DNA from: Ambrosia x helenae | Lineage: Eukaryota > Streptophyta > Magnoliopsida > Asterales > Asteraceae | Direction of reading: 5' to 3' | Length of the DNA: 64,000 nucleotides | Assembly: GCA_030844895.1 (NCBI GenBank) | Contig: CM061228.1 | Span: 32,302,626-32,366,625, forward strand | In this document: positions 53,872 through 64,000 of the stretch, piece after piece | How the letters are laid out: each line of letters starts with the position of its first letter | Position numbering within the stretch: position 1 is the first letter of the stretch | Position numbers and translations under genes: made by a program | The notes under the pieces: model-generated | Databases searched by the model: none | Told to the model about the DNA's origin: nothing | What the model saw: the letters and a program-made list of their open reading frames with translations, nothing else

Positions 53872-56800
53872 TCTATCTATATATATAAAAGAAAACGTAT
53901 ATGCTGACGTGGCGTGCAATAGAGGCCTCAACCTCCCCCTGAGAGTGCCACGTGGCATCATAATTGAAAGATTTTAGTGTTTTTGAACTATTTCTTTTTT
54001 TAATTAAAAAAAAAGATAAACATAAAACCCTAAATTAAATTGAGTTATTTTAGGAAAAAAATTTAAAAATAAATTTAAAATTTTCTCTCATGTTTCCTCC
54101 CATAATTTTTAAACGTTTATATCTTTTATATACGAGATTTTTTAAAGAAAAATATTACACCAAATTAACGAGCGTTTTATTATCTTTCCAACGAATACCA
54201 TAGTCCTTTATAAAAAACGTAGAAAAATCGACTATTTTTTGTGGGGTTTCGTTCATACAGGAAAAAAAAACACAAAGTGTTCATGTTATTCATTAATCAT
54301 GTTTTTTCTTTTAAACCAGGTTCTTATCTACGATGTTGAAAATCAGCCCAATCGCCATGTTATCATTGTGTGACACCCGGCATATTTGGCTTAAACATTT
54401 TAGTAACATCTAAGTCTACCTTAGCGAGAAACGTTTATAAACGAACTTAAATGGGTTAGTTGAGTCGAGTCAAGTAAGGATTGTCCAGGGTACAATGATC
54501 TGGAGGATCATTGGTTGTCGTTTTGGGAATACACTAGTACCAGGTCCCGTTGTTGGTGACATTACATGAACTAATTAAGTATATGTGTAGATTACGGGTC
54601 GTATGGTGGATTATATACATAGATGTGTTTAAATGATGTATCTGTGCTTAAATATGTTAAACATAGACTAGGGTTGCATGCTCATGTGTTAAGATGTGTT
54701 AGAATGCGTTAAACACGACAAACTGGAAAACTAGAAAAAAAAAACATGGATTCTGGTTCGACCACTTCGAGTGGTCGAAGGAAGAATTTTTGCTTGGTTC
54801 GACCCTTTGTAAATGGGTGAACCTGGGGTGTGGAATTGAAAGAATTCCCTTCGACCAGGACAGGGCTCATTCGACCCTGTGGAAGGGTCGAAGGAGGCTA
54901 CCTTCGACCACTTATAGGGGGCGAAGGAGGATCAGTATAAATACCAAACTTTGTCATTTTTCACCATTTCACAAACCCTAACCGTCTCAAAACACTCTCA
55001 AACGACTTTAATCACTAAGGAAGGAGTTTTTGCTCTTCTTTTTCATAATCTAACCTATCTACAACATCTAAACAAGAATCCAAGGTGTGTTCTTGATTCT
55101 AAATCTTTTTAAAGCATTTTAATTCGTTTTCATCTAACCCTAATTGTCCGGATCTGTTCTAAGGGTGTTTTCATGATTAAAAACCTTTTAAAAATCTTTC
55201 TAAATCAAAACCTTATCATTTAAACATAGGTCTTCATGATGATAAACATATGTGAATTGTGTATTATATGGTGTTATGTGTTGTTCAATGATTTGCTGCT
55301 ATATCTATGATAGAAACATGATATAGGATTGTTATTAATGCTAGTTTATTGTTGTTTAGGGTTAAAGAGAGATAGATGGTGATATTATGGGTATTTAGGG
55401 GTTTTAACGAATCTAGACTTGATGCATGATATTTATGATCAATAGAACTAATAGGGAAAGATCGAACACTCGACAAACTGAGCATTTTAAGTTGAACATG
55501 GATCGATTTCAAAAGTTTCCAAATTGGGTAAATAATCCATGCATGATAATGACGTTTCCATAATTCTTACCATTTTGGGAAAGGGCTGAAATGGACGTAT
55601 TATCGGGAGAAATCGATGGAATTTTGTAGGGATAAGTTATTCATACTTGACTGCTGTGTTTGATGATGTTTCGAGTCATTTTGAATGTGTTTGAAGCGTT
55701 TTTAGGAAAATTTGCACAACAGGGGCGAACCTGGACTCCTTCGACCGATCGAAGGTGCGAAGGAGAGAATCCAGGGTCGAACCTGGGTTATGTTTGGGTG
55801 AACGTGGTAAAACGGGCGAAGGAAACATCAAACGGTCGAACGAAACACAAAACGGGCGAAGGAGACTTAAAACGGGCGAAGGAGACTTAATCTGACTGGT
55901 TCGACCGTTCTGATGCAGAAATGAGATTTTTGATACAAACTAAGTGTTTTATGCTTGAACCTTGTGTGTAATCTATGTGTACTTGATTAGTTAGGGTAAT
56001 GGGTCACCAACGGGATGTCGGGTCGGTCTAGTGTGCCGGTTAAACATTTAAACACGTTTTAAAACATACTTGTTTACGATCTGGACAATCGGGGACTAGA
56101 TAACCTTATGGTTATTAGTCGGAACACTTATGTGAACATTTTGATAGATCTCCGGTAGAGGGATTATCAAGGGCTTAGCATTTTTACTTGTAATCGAAGA
56201 ACGCTACTTAAGGTGAGTTCACTGCCCCACTTTTACTGCTTAAACTTTTGGGGGAGGAAACATGCGCTAAACTATTTTGGTAACATATGTCATACTATGG
56301 TTTAAACTTGTGTGCTATACGATCTTTTAAAGTCCTGGGGGAAACCATGAATGTGCGGGGATGCACAACGGGGGAAATGTGGATAGATCTATTGGGCTTG
56401 ACAAACCCCACTCGACGGCTTGGAGGGCCGGGTGGGTGCATATTGTCTCGAACTGGTAACACTCGTAGCGTGGCTACAACACATCGGGCTGAACACATGG
56501 TAACAGTCTAGTAATGGTTTTCCAATCGTAGTAGTAACAAAACATACGCCTAGCTAGCGTACTTGGTAACATTGATATAGTATGGACATGGTAACATTTT
56601 GGTAACATTATGGTAACATATTGAACAAACCTGTGAACTCACCAGCATTATATGTTGACGTCTCTTTTTGGCATGTTTTTCTCAGGTCGCTAAGGTAGCA
56701 ACAAATGGAACTAGGCGCACGAGTCTGCACTGGCGTCTAGGCTTAGTTCATGTTTTGTAATAACATTTGGTAGATTTGGTCTGTGGTCTGTAACTTATTA

Positions 56801-57857
56801 AATTCTTCCGCTACTGGTTTTAAGTTTATGAAAACTATGTCTTTTTGAATGTCATGCATTCTTCATATAGAGTTGTTTATTGTGACCGTTGACTTGGATC
56901 CTGGTTTGTCATGCGCCTCGCGGTAAAACTCCGCAAGTGGAAATTTGAGGGTGTGACACATTGGAATTTTACTAGGTATACTTCATCAAGAGAAGTTAGG
57001 AGAAAGAATCGCGCAACACTGCAACACATGGTGTCACCTTATAGCAAGGTTATTTTTTTATTTATTTAATTACAAGAGTAATAATTATTACTATTAGTAT
57101 TAGTATTATTAGAATGGTTATATTTTTCAACCCCGGGACGCTCCCGGAAAGAATTGATAGTTGCTGACGTGGTGTTCAATGGTGGCCTCAACCATCTCTT
57201 GATTATGCCACGTTGCATAATCAAGAGATGGTTGAGGCCACAATTGAACGCCACGCCAGCAACTATCAATTCTTCCCGGGAGCGTCCCGGGGTTGAAAAA
57301 TATAACCATTCTAATAATACTAATACTACTAATAATAATTATTACTCTTGTAATTAAATAAATAAAAAAATAACATTGCTATAAGCTGACACCATGTGTT
57401 TCAGTGTTGCGCGATTCTTTCTCCTAGCTTCTCTTGATGAAGTATACCTAGTAAAATTCCAATGATAATATGGCGATTGGGATGATTTTCAACATCGTAG
57501 ATAAGAACCTGGTTTAAAAGAAAAAAACATGATTAATGAATAACATGAACACTTTGTGTGTTTTTTTTCCTGTATGAACGAAACCCCACAAAAAATAGTC
57601 GATTTTTTCTCCGTTTTTTATATAGCACTATGGTACTCGTTGGAAAGATAATAAAACGCTCGTTAATTTGGTGTAATTTTTTTCTTTATTTTTAAATTGT
57701 TTTTTCTTAAAATAACTCAATTTAATTAAAAAAAGAAATAATTCAAAAACACTAAAATTTTTCAAATATGATGCCGCGTGGCAGTTTCATTAAGAGGTTG
57801 AAGGCACCATTGCACGCCACGTCAGCATATACATTTTCTTTTATATCTATATACTAT
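53872..57857. mobile_element. Giant palindromic (fold-back) element split by a solo LTR
   Basis: Left arm 53872-54368 plus 56959-57208 faces right arm 57215-57857 as a near-perfect inverted repeat with a 6-nt loop (57209-57214). Outer ends resemble helitron 5' ends (TATAAAAGAAAA then GCTGACGTGGCGTGC). Inside lie family-B hairpins (CCCCGGGACGCTCCCGG at 57132 and its inverse at 57277). Removing the 2,590-bp insert restores arm continuity, shown by ATTATCATTGGAATTTTAC in the right arm. No coding capacity. Small ORFs at the centre (57066-57357) are mirror images of each other and not genes. Confidence 0.85.
54369..56958 (+). repeat. Probable solo LTR, family A, 2,590 bp
   Basis: TGTGACACCC...GGGTGTGACA ends, 5-bp target duplication CATTG (54364-54368, 56959-56963), no internal coding. 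A TATA-like GTATAAATACC is at about 54934. GGTCGAA/TTCGACC words cluster at 54750-54925 and 55735-55905, the latter with tandem AACGGGCGAAGGAGACTTAA. TGGTAACA words recur at 56570-56630. A size of 2.6 kb suits LTRs of large Ty3/gypsy elements. It could also be a large non-autonomous element; the 5-bp duplication and TG...CA ends favour a solo LTR. Confidence 0.7.
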
Positions 57858-58020
57858 CTTATAAAGTATTTCACAAGGACCTCTTAATTTTTAAGTAATA
57901 CAATTATAAATGCCTAAAGTATAACACATAATGCATGTGGTAACTACTTTTTAAGGGTATTTATGTCTTTTCAAACATAACTTGCAAATATACCCCTTAT
58001 TAGTTACAGTTTCCCCCTTA

Positions 58021-58667
58021 TCTATCTATACTATATTAAAGTTTTATACAATACTTATATATTTGCCCCATCAACTTTACTCAATTTATGTTAGTAATTA
58101 CACTTTTGCACCTTTATTTTAACCAACCACCCTCACGATTTTTAAACGTTCATAACTTTTTCACACGATAATATTTTCTTAATATTATTACACCGTATAA
58201 AAGAGAATTTTATTCTCTTTAATTTGAGTATAGTATTCCTATAGTTTTTAAAATTTTAAAATATTATATGTTAGGGTTAAGTAATAACCGAAACGAAAAC
58301 AAAGGATAAAAAAAAACGAAAACGAACTTAAATCATCTAAACTTTATTATAATACATTTCCTAGTGATCTCTTAAAATTCAAGTTTTACAAGTATATTGA
58401 TTTTAGTACAAAACACAATGCATATATTAACTACTTTTTTAAGGGAAACATATCTTTAAAAAAAAAAATACTTACACATATGTCCCTCCATCTTTACTCA
58501 ATTTTGGTTTTTTAAATAGTAATTATACGTTTACACCCTTAATTTAACAAACTCGTCATGATTTTTAAACGTCCATAACTTTTTCATCCGTGAATATTTT
58601 CTTAATATTATTACACCATATAAACGAGCATTTTATTCTTTTTAATTAGAGTATAGTATTGGTATAG

Positions 58668-58706
<39 letters not shown>

Positions 58707-59125
58707 ATAGGTTTAAGTAATAACTAAAACGAAAACGAACCGAATTAAACGAAAAATAATAGTTACATGTTTTCCTTGTTTTAAGGAAATTACCTCCACG
58801 ATTTTTAAAAGGACATATTTTTTTTCATACATTAATTTTTTTTAACATCATAGAATGGGGCTAAAAAAGATGGGGCATTAAGCCATGCTTTAGTATACTT
58901 ATACTTTGGCCAAAGTTTAGTTTTGGTTATTAACAAAATTAACTTAACCTGACTGAAAAACAACAATCTAATCAAATAAACTGAACCAATTAACCAATCG
59001 GCTAATAAGATTATTTAACCGTTGACTTTGGTTTTGGTTGAGGCTAATAACTGAATTGAATCGAATAATACATACCCATAAAAGTAGTTGTGTTCCCCGC
59101 TGCATCGCGCGGGCACGCTACTAGT
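58021..59125 (+). mobile_element. Non-autonomous helitron, plus strand
   Basis: 5' end TCTATCTATACTATATTAAA at 58021; 3' end is the hairpin CCCCGCTGCATCGCGCGGG (59096-59114) with CTAGT at 59121-59125. Inside, a ~170-bp block is duplicated (58100-58270 and 58500-58680). A (TA)n tract is at 58670-58702. No coding. The base after CTAGT is A, not the usual T. Confidence 0.7.
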
Positions 59126-59440
59126 ATATTATTAATAGATTCAAGCTTTTGGGCTGAATGATTCTTTCCTTACTCTTGTTAATTTTCTCTTTCTAGGTCA
59201 TTCTTATAGGTGCACGCATCCAAAACGTTGTATGTTTTATTATGTGTACGTGACTTATTACGTTCTATAAATAAAATAGTTATCATTTTCACCAAAGGAT
59301 TCCGAAACAATGATAGCTAGAGCGAGAACAAATGATCTTTGATCCCACAAATACATATAAAATAGTTTTAGGATCAAATGACTATAAGTTGCAGGCTTAG
59401 CATTAACATAAACATTGGGTCGTTTATTTGTGTACTTGGA
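59126..59440. other. Unassigned spacer
   Basis: No supported feature. Confidence 0.4.
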
Positions 59441-60052
59441 ATTGTCTTGTCTTTATGAAATTGTTACGAACAAAATGGTACTCTACAGAAGAGCTAGAGA
59501 ATTAGGAAGAAACACAAGAGAGGAGAGGGATAATACAAATCAATAGCTACTTTATTCATCCTCATTTCATGTATTTATACAAAATACAACTAACTAACTA
59601 TTAATTACAAGCTACTCCCTATACTATTTGATACCTAATATTACTCCTCCTTTAAAAGATTTTTGTCCTAAAAATTCATACCACTCCATTGTATAGGTAG
59701 ATAGCCCCATCCTAGCAAAAGAATGTTATAATTTTGTTCCAAAATTCTTCCACCTCTAGAGAAGTGAGTATTGGTGTTTTGCCCCCAACCTTCAAGCATA
59801 TTGGGCCTTTCAAAAAATATGAGAAGGAATAATACAGAATGCTTTCATCTCCTCTTTTGAAGCTAGTGCAATTATAAAAATGACATCATCTCCATCATTA
59901 AAATTTTTTTTAGGTAACATTTTCCTGCCCTGTATATGACCACAAGCTTTTGGAGACACATGATCTTCAAGAATTATTTCTGCACATCCTTTTTTAATAC
60001 ATCTCTTAACAATTCATTTCTCATTCATGGAATATCCATTGTCCCATCACCA

Positions 60053-60054
<2 letters not shown>
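59441..60054 (-). repeat. Possible LTR-retrotransposon end remnant
   Basis: On the minus strand an AAAGGAGGAGTAATATTAGG purine tract (about 59657-59638) precedes an LTR-like segment with a TATA word (TGTATAAATAC, near 59570) and an A+T-rich leader down to about 59441. Upstream sequence has scraps like a Gypsy 3' end but no solid frame. Low confidence. Confidence 0.35.

Positions 60055-60107
<53 letters not shown>
60055..60107. repeat. (TA)n microsatellite
   Basis: About 50 bp of TA dinucleotides directly at the helitron 3' end. Confidence 0.9.
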
Positions 60108-60109
<2 letters not shown>

Positions 60110-60139
60110 TAGTAGGAATGCCCGCGCGTTACGGCGGGT

Positions 60140-61657
60140 GCATCTGTTTTGCCCCTTATGCATTTTGTTTGTTGGTTATTCGTTATGTTAAAGTATAAAA
60201 ACAACGATGTATAAAATATATGTTATCAAAAACTGAAACTCATAAGTATATCTTCTGAATATTTTAAATGGGTACATCACAATAGGTCGTACTATTCCTT
60301 ACAACGCCCTTAGATTGGCCCACGTCCTTCGGTGAGACCCTTTTATGTATCTCGAAAGCAGATAAGTATGCCATCGTAGAGCGGTACTTAGCGTAGTGAA
60401 GTGGCGTTGTATCTCTTAATGACCATAATATTGTAGTGGAAGTGATGTAATTACTAAAATGCAGTTTGTAGTGTGCAACATATTTCTATTAGTTTAGGGC
60501 ACCCGCGAGATGCAGTGGAGTCAATGATTTACATAGATACTCTCGTTTTATGTTAGTTTGACAAGCGTCGTAACAAATATATTGGACCAAACAAATTAGT
60601 AATCAATATAGTTAAAACTACCAAATCGACTGATAAGAACTTGCCTTCTTTTGGATATGTAAACAATTGGTGACTTCGTGAGATCAGAAACTTAAATTAT
60701 ATTCCTAGAAGCTTATAGTAGCGGAGAAAACAAAAAAACCATCGAGGAAGATGATGACGTTGCTCATGAAGTATCTCTACCATATTTGCTTGTATAAAAG
60801 TCAAGCCTACATATATCGCTCACTTTAATGGGTTGAAACGTGTCATGGGTTGGGTGTGTTGGCAAACTTCAAGCCTACATATTCATTTGTGTGTAGAAGT
60901 GTCACATCATACTATCCTGCAACCACATAAATTTAAATAGAAGATATAAATACATAATATATGATGTAATTTATTTACTATAAACATTGAAAGATATGTA
61001 AGTTATGTATGTGAAGAGTCACCACATTATTTATGTACTAAATACATGACAACTATTTATAAGACTATAACATTGATACAAACATAATAAAGACATGGAG
61101 GTTATGAATGTAAAAAGTCACCACATTATTGTTAATTGCCTCATCAATTTTATAATTATGTTTAAATTAATTTCTTCAACAATTTAATATTTAGGTAGAA
61201 AGACAATTTTACGCTCTAAATGACTTCAATAAGCATTGTACTATAAGCAATAAAGGTTGTATTTACTTAAATTTTGCGGGTATCCTTCACTGATGCTTTA
61301 TAATATACAGTATAGAAGATAAATATTCGGGTTGATTCATTAGCGTGAGCGTGAATTTATGGCTTTTTTATTTCTTATTTCTTAACAAAAATAACATAAG
61401 TAACTAACACATAGTTAAGTTTTTGTTTTCTTTTTATGCTAGTGGTTAATTTATTTTATTAATTAGAATCAGAACTTAAACAATATACAATTGCCGAAAG
61501 CAAAATAATATTGTGAACCACACTTCATACAACGTTTAACAAGAACATTAAATAAATAAACAAATACCTTAAAAGTCTTAGAACAAATATAGTTTACATA
61601 TAAAGTTATATTTGAGCATACATATATAGATTTATAGAGTTAACTATTTCATGGCGT
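60140..61657. other. Non-coding helitron interior
   Basis: AT-rich, no gene or RNA recognised. ACCACATTATT words repeat at 61021 and 61120 within a ~100-bp direct repeat (AAGATATGTAAGTTATG... and AAGACATGGAGGTTATG...). Confidence 0.4.
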
Positions 61658-62410
61658 TCAAGGAGACCATGTTGATTGAAATTGAGGAATGTCTCCATAC
61701 CCTTCTCCAACCATCCTCTCCATCATCTGTCCTTCATGTCCATTTGTTCCCTGCAACATTAGGTTTCATCCCATGCAGTAAGTGGACGTAATATTTATAA
61801 TATATTATAAACGTATTAGCAAATCTAGAATGTTATATTTATAATTTTGTCTGTTGTATTTAGTTAACAATATATATGATTCAAGATAAACAACTTCTTA
61901 ACAAGGATAGTTAGGAAAGCCACCTGTCACCTTCATAGGGGCCATATCATCCAATTCAGTAGAGTTGAGGTCAATAGGTCATAGAACATGCTGGCTTCTG
62001 AAAGCTTCATGGAGAGATACTAAAAATGCACAAAGAAGAGAAAAATTGTACTAATTAATTTTGAAAAATAGTTTCTCATCAATAATTTTGAATATTGTTT
62101 GTTTATTGTCCTATTGTTAGCTGCACAATTAAATTACCTCAATTTGATTCTGCAACGATCCAACATAGTTGATTATTACATCCAACATCACTGGCATTCC
62201 CATTGTCTATAGCAAATAACTAAATTTAAATGGAGCAAAAAATGATATATTATGAAGATAAATTTTTGTAATTGTCAAAGAAAATATGAACAAGTAGAAA
62301 AAAAATGTATATATGTATATAAAGATTAACTAATATCTTTATACCTTGTAGCATCCGGGAACCATATCTTCCAAGCGTCTTAACTTCTCATTGATTTTTT
62401 CTCTTCTCAT
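61658..62410 (-). pseudogene. bHLH transcription factor (BEE/CIB-type), 5'-truncated
   Basis: Four minus-strand exons with good splice borders. 62410-62345: MRREKINEKLRRLEDMVPGC (basic-helix 1). 62206-62138: MGMPVMLDVIINYVGSLQNQ (loop-helix 2; the family has E for V and Q for G). 62019-61931: LSMKLSEASMFYD, then a 7-bp tandem-like duplication (GACCTATTGACC) shifts the frame. 61750-61658: MMERMVGEGYGDIPQFQSTW and stop, matching the C-terminal end of this group. The N-terminal part and first basic residues (H-S-L-A-E-R) are missing. The intact family are DNA-binding growth regulators of about 250-350 residues. Intron-containing and same strand as the enclosing helitron. Confidence 0.8.
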
Positions 62411-63009
62411 CTAATGTAGACATAAAATTTTTAGACAAAACAATGTTTCAAATCATAAAATTAGCTCTAAGATTTTGTTTGGGGTTATGAAAAGACTATT
62501 AGCATTCAAGAAATTGATATAATGAAGTATATATAATAATATAGATTGGGAGTTGATAGGTCTCACATTTAAGATGCATCATAAGTTAAGTTTTATTTTG
62601 TGTTTTAAAAGTTGGACATAAGGGCATAATTGGGATAAGATTTTAGGATGTGAGGTATTGGATTATGTTAAATTTACTAATCTACCCTCCTAAGTGTCTT
62701 AATTGTCACAACTATGCCAATAATACCCTTAATTTTTATGCTTAAATATGTTGTACATGTTGCTTCTTAAGTTGTACGGAGGTGAAAATGACTATGTTGT
62801 ACATCACTCCTCCTTTATAATGTACTAATAGGAATGCCCGCGCGTTGCAGCGGGTGCGTCTGTTTTGTCGGCATGTAGTTGTTATGGGTTGTGGTGCGTG
62901 TTTGGCGTTTGTGGGTGATTAGTTATGATGACGTTAAGTAAGTAGGAAGCAACAACCTAGTTTACTACTAACACTAAAAAAGAGTTGAAATAACCTTGTT
63001 GGTGTTCCA

Positions 63010-63110
63010 TACCAAACACTATCCGTCGCCCACCGACAACCACCTTCTTTGACCCCTAAATTCCTTAACATACCAAATACTATCTGTCGCCCACCGTATT
63101 TAGCAAAGTA
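63010..63110. repeat. Short direct repeat
   Basis: CATACCAAACACTATCCGTC at 63009 and CATACCAAATACTATCTGTC at 63070, each followed by GCCCACCG: a ~60-bp spaced duplication. Confidence 0.7.
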
Positions 63111-63239
63111 TAACCTAACACTACAAATAGATCAAATATTGCAATAGGTAAGCAGACTCATAAAGTTATTAAAATAGGCATTAATCTTACATGCACCAAT
63201 TGGCTTTTATCCCTATTGCTAAGTGTTATATGCCTTATG

Positions 63240-63395
63240 TTCAAGGCATGATGCAAAAGTATCAAACCGGGGATCTCAGTGAAAGCAACCTATATTCCTA
63301 CGGGGTAGACATAAGACTGTCTACATCTTACCTTCCTCAGACCCAACCTTTGTTATTAGTGAGATTTACAAGTATGATAGTCATAAATTAATAAG
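63240..63395 (+). repeat. Possible SINE or SINE-like remnant
   Basis: Holds GGGGATCTCAGTGAAAGCA, ACGGGGTAGACATAAGACTG and CTACATCTTACCTTCCTCAG ACCC words, which resemble the body of a SINE widespread in asterids (GGGGTA...CTACATC...CCCAGACCCC). No clear head or tail. The ORF at 63191-63391 overlaps it and is not a gene. Confidence 0.4.
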
Positions 63396-63525
63396 TAGAT
63401 CCATGAAACATGACCAATCTGGTCAAATCAAATGCCTATCACCATAACCAAGTATTAGTAAACGTCAACTGAAAATAGGATTACTTGTGATGAACAAATA
63501 CACTAAGACATAACAATAATGATAT

Positions 63526-63850
63526 CTGAACATCAAATAAGTATCGCCCATTACGACTTCCAGCAACAATGTATAGCTTTTCATCAACGACAACTGGCAC
63601 ATGCTACATTTAAAGAAGAAAAAAAAGACATAGGTGGAAAAACACCATAATAATCCTATAAGAAATAGTAAAAATATAATACAGCTGAAAACAGGTGAAT
63701 CTGAATATATTGCTACAAGAGTTCCATAAGAAAAGATATGACTGGACCTTATAATGGGCTGATGGTCGTGTCCCAGCTACCGGGAGGGCAACCCATTGAT
63801 CATATTCTAAAGCTGAATGCCAATTATCCGTTCCCATATTAGCCTTCCTA
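63526..63850 (-). pseudogene. Kelch-repeat / ACBP4-like gene fragment
   Basis: Two minus-strand exons. About 63850-63748: NMGTDNWHSALEYDQWVALP then VAGTRPSAHYK, followed by donor GTCC. 63603-63526: acceptor TGTAG, then HVPVVVDEKLYIVAGSRNGR and YLFDVQ. This matches the start of the kelch region of acyl-CoA-binding protein 4/5-type plant proteins (YDQW..LPVSG.RP.ARY / AAVVDEKLYIVGGSRNGRYLSDVQ). Only about 55 residues remain out of several hundred. A few conserved residues differ (GG is AG; LSDVQ is LFDVQ). Function lost. Confidence 0.75.
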
Positions 63851-63916
63851 AATGTTAATAAGCTTTGTCAGATTAGAAAGACCAACAATCCATAAAAAAA
63901 GACCTTCCACACTCTA

Positions 63917-64000
63917 TTCAAAAAGGGGTGGCGGCGCAGCTTGTTGCCCGCCTACCTAACATCCTTATGTAAGTTACCCTTTGATAAGAGTTTTATATTT
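63917..64000 (+). pseudogene. Second 3' end of the RLE-type non-LTR element
   Basis: AAAGGGGTGGCGGCGCAGCT and the following bases match 5609-5650 almost exactly (tail KGVAAQLVARLP, then a stop), with a similar T-rich 3' end continuing past the window. Only the last ~85 bp are present, an extreme 5' truncation, same orientation as the copy at 4450-5709. Confidence 0.85.

Larger units (their letters stand above)
60108..62823 (-). mobile_element. Helitron-like element carrying a bHLH gene fragment
   Basis: Minus-strand 3' terminus: hairpin CCCGCCGTAACGCGCGGG then CATTCCTACTAGT ending at 60108. The body would extend to the right. The region up to the next such terminus (62824) contains the bHLH exons in the same orientation. 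The 5' end was not located, so the right boundary is an assumption. Confidence 0.45.
62824..63916 (-). mobile_element. Second helitron-like element carrying a kelch gene fragment
   Basis: Minus-strand terminus at 62824: hairpin CCCGCTGCAACGCGCGGG, CATTCCTATTAGT, the same family as at 60108 (CTAGT decayed to TTAGT). The body extends right, over the kelch exons. The 5' end lies beyond or was cut by the non-LTR piece at 63917. The boundary is an assumption. Confidence 0.45.

Noticed and set aside
57066..57357. Mirror-image ORFs at the palindrome centre
   Set aside because: They are the same sequence read from each arm, and overlap helitron-like hairpins.

Overview
This window looks like intergenic DNA from a flowering plant. 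The transposon families and helitron termini suggest a eudicot, most likely Asteraceae; this is an inference from sequence style, not from any search. I see no intact host gene, rRNA, tRNA or CRISPR array. Almost every open frame belongs to a transposable element, and most are broken. The exceptions are small fragments of host genes that seem to have been picked up by transposons: an amino-acid transporter, a bHLH factor and a kelch/acyl-CoA-binding protein.

Layout, left to right. 1-2317: end of a very large LTR. 2480-3020: transporter exon fragment beside a fold-back-related repeat. 3527-4301: MITE-like repeat. 4450-5709: 3' part of a non-LTR element with a restriction-like endonuclease tail. 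5896-16122: complete Ty3/gypsy (Tat-type) retrotransposon with 600-bp LTRs, a 5-bp target duplication, gag, a broken pol holding a 97-nt intron-like insert, and a spliced accessory gene on the opposite strand. 16254-19722: helitron end with a minisatellite, a hAT-type MITE and a short copia deletion derivative.

20294-29322 is the most striking unit: a 9.03-kb Mutator-like element (MULE) bounded by a 10-bp target duplication and ~300-bp inverted repeats. It carries two ULP1-like genes without catalytic residues, a truncated transposase and a plant-mobile-domain gene. A palindromic CCGCAA...TTGCGG motif recurs in its ends and between its genes.

29435-36390: L1 fragment, helitron pieces, MITEs and a 1.76-kb fold-back MULE derivative. 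36395-52785: four degenerate Ty1/copia pieces, one of them (40316-47207) with two unlike LTRs. 52991-57857: a MITE, then a 1.3-kb near-perfect palindrome split by a 2.59-kb probable solo LTR. 58021-64000: helitrons, two of which (3' ends at 60108 and 62824) apparently carry host gene fragments, and a second copy of the non-LTR element's 3' end.

The elements are nested and damaged mostly by nonsense changes that look like C-to-T (or G-to-A) transitions, plus frameshifts, as expected of methylated, silenced transposons. The youngest datable insertion by eye is the Ty3 element (about 9 differences in 600 bp between its LTRs).
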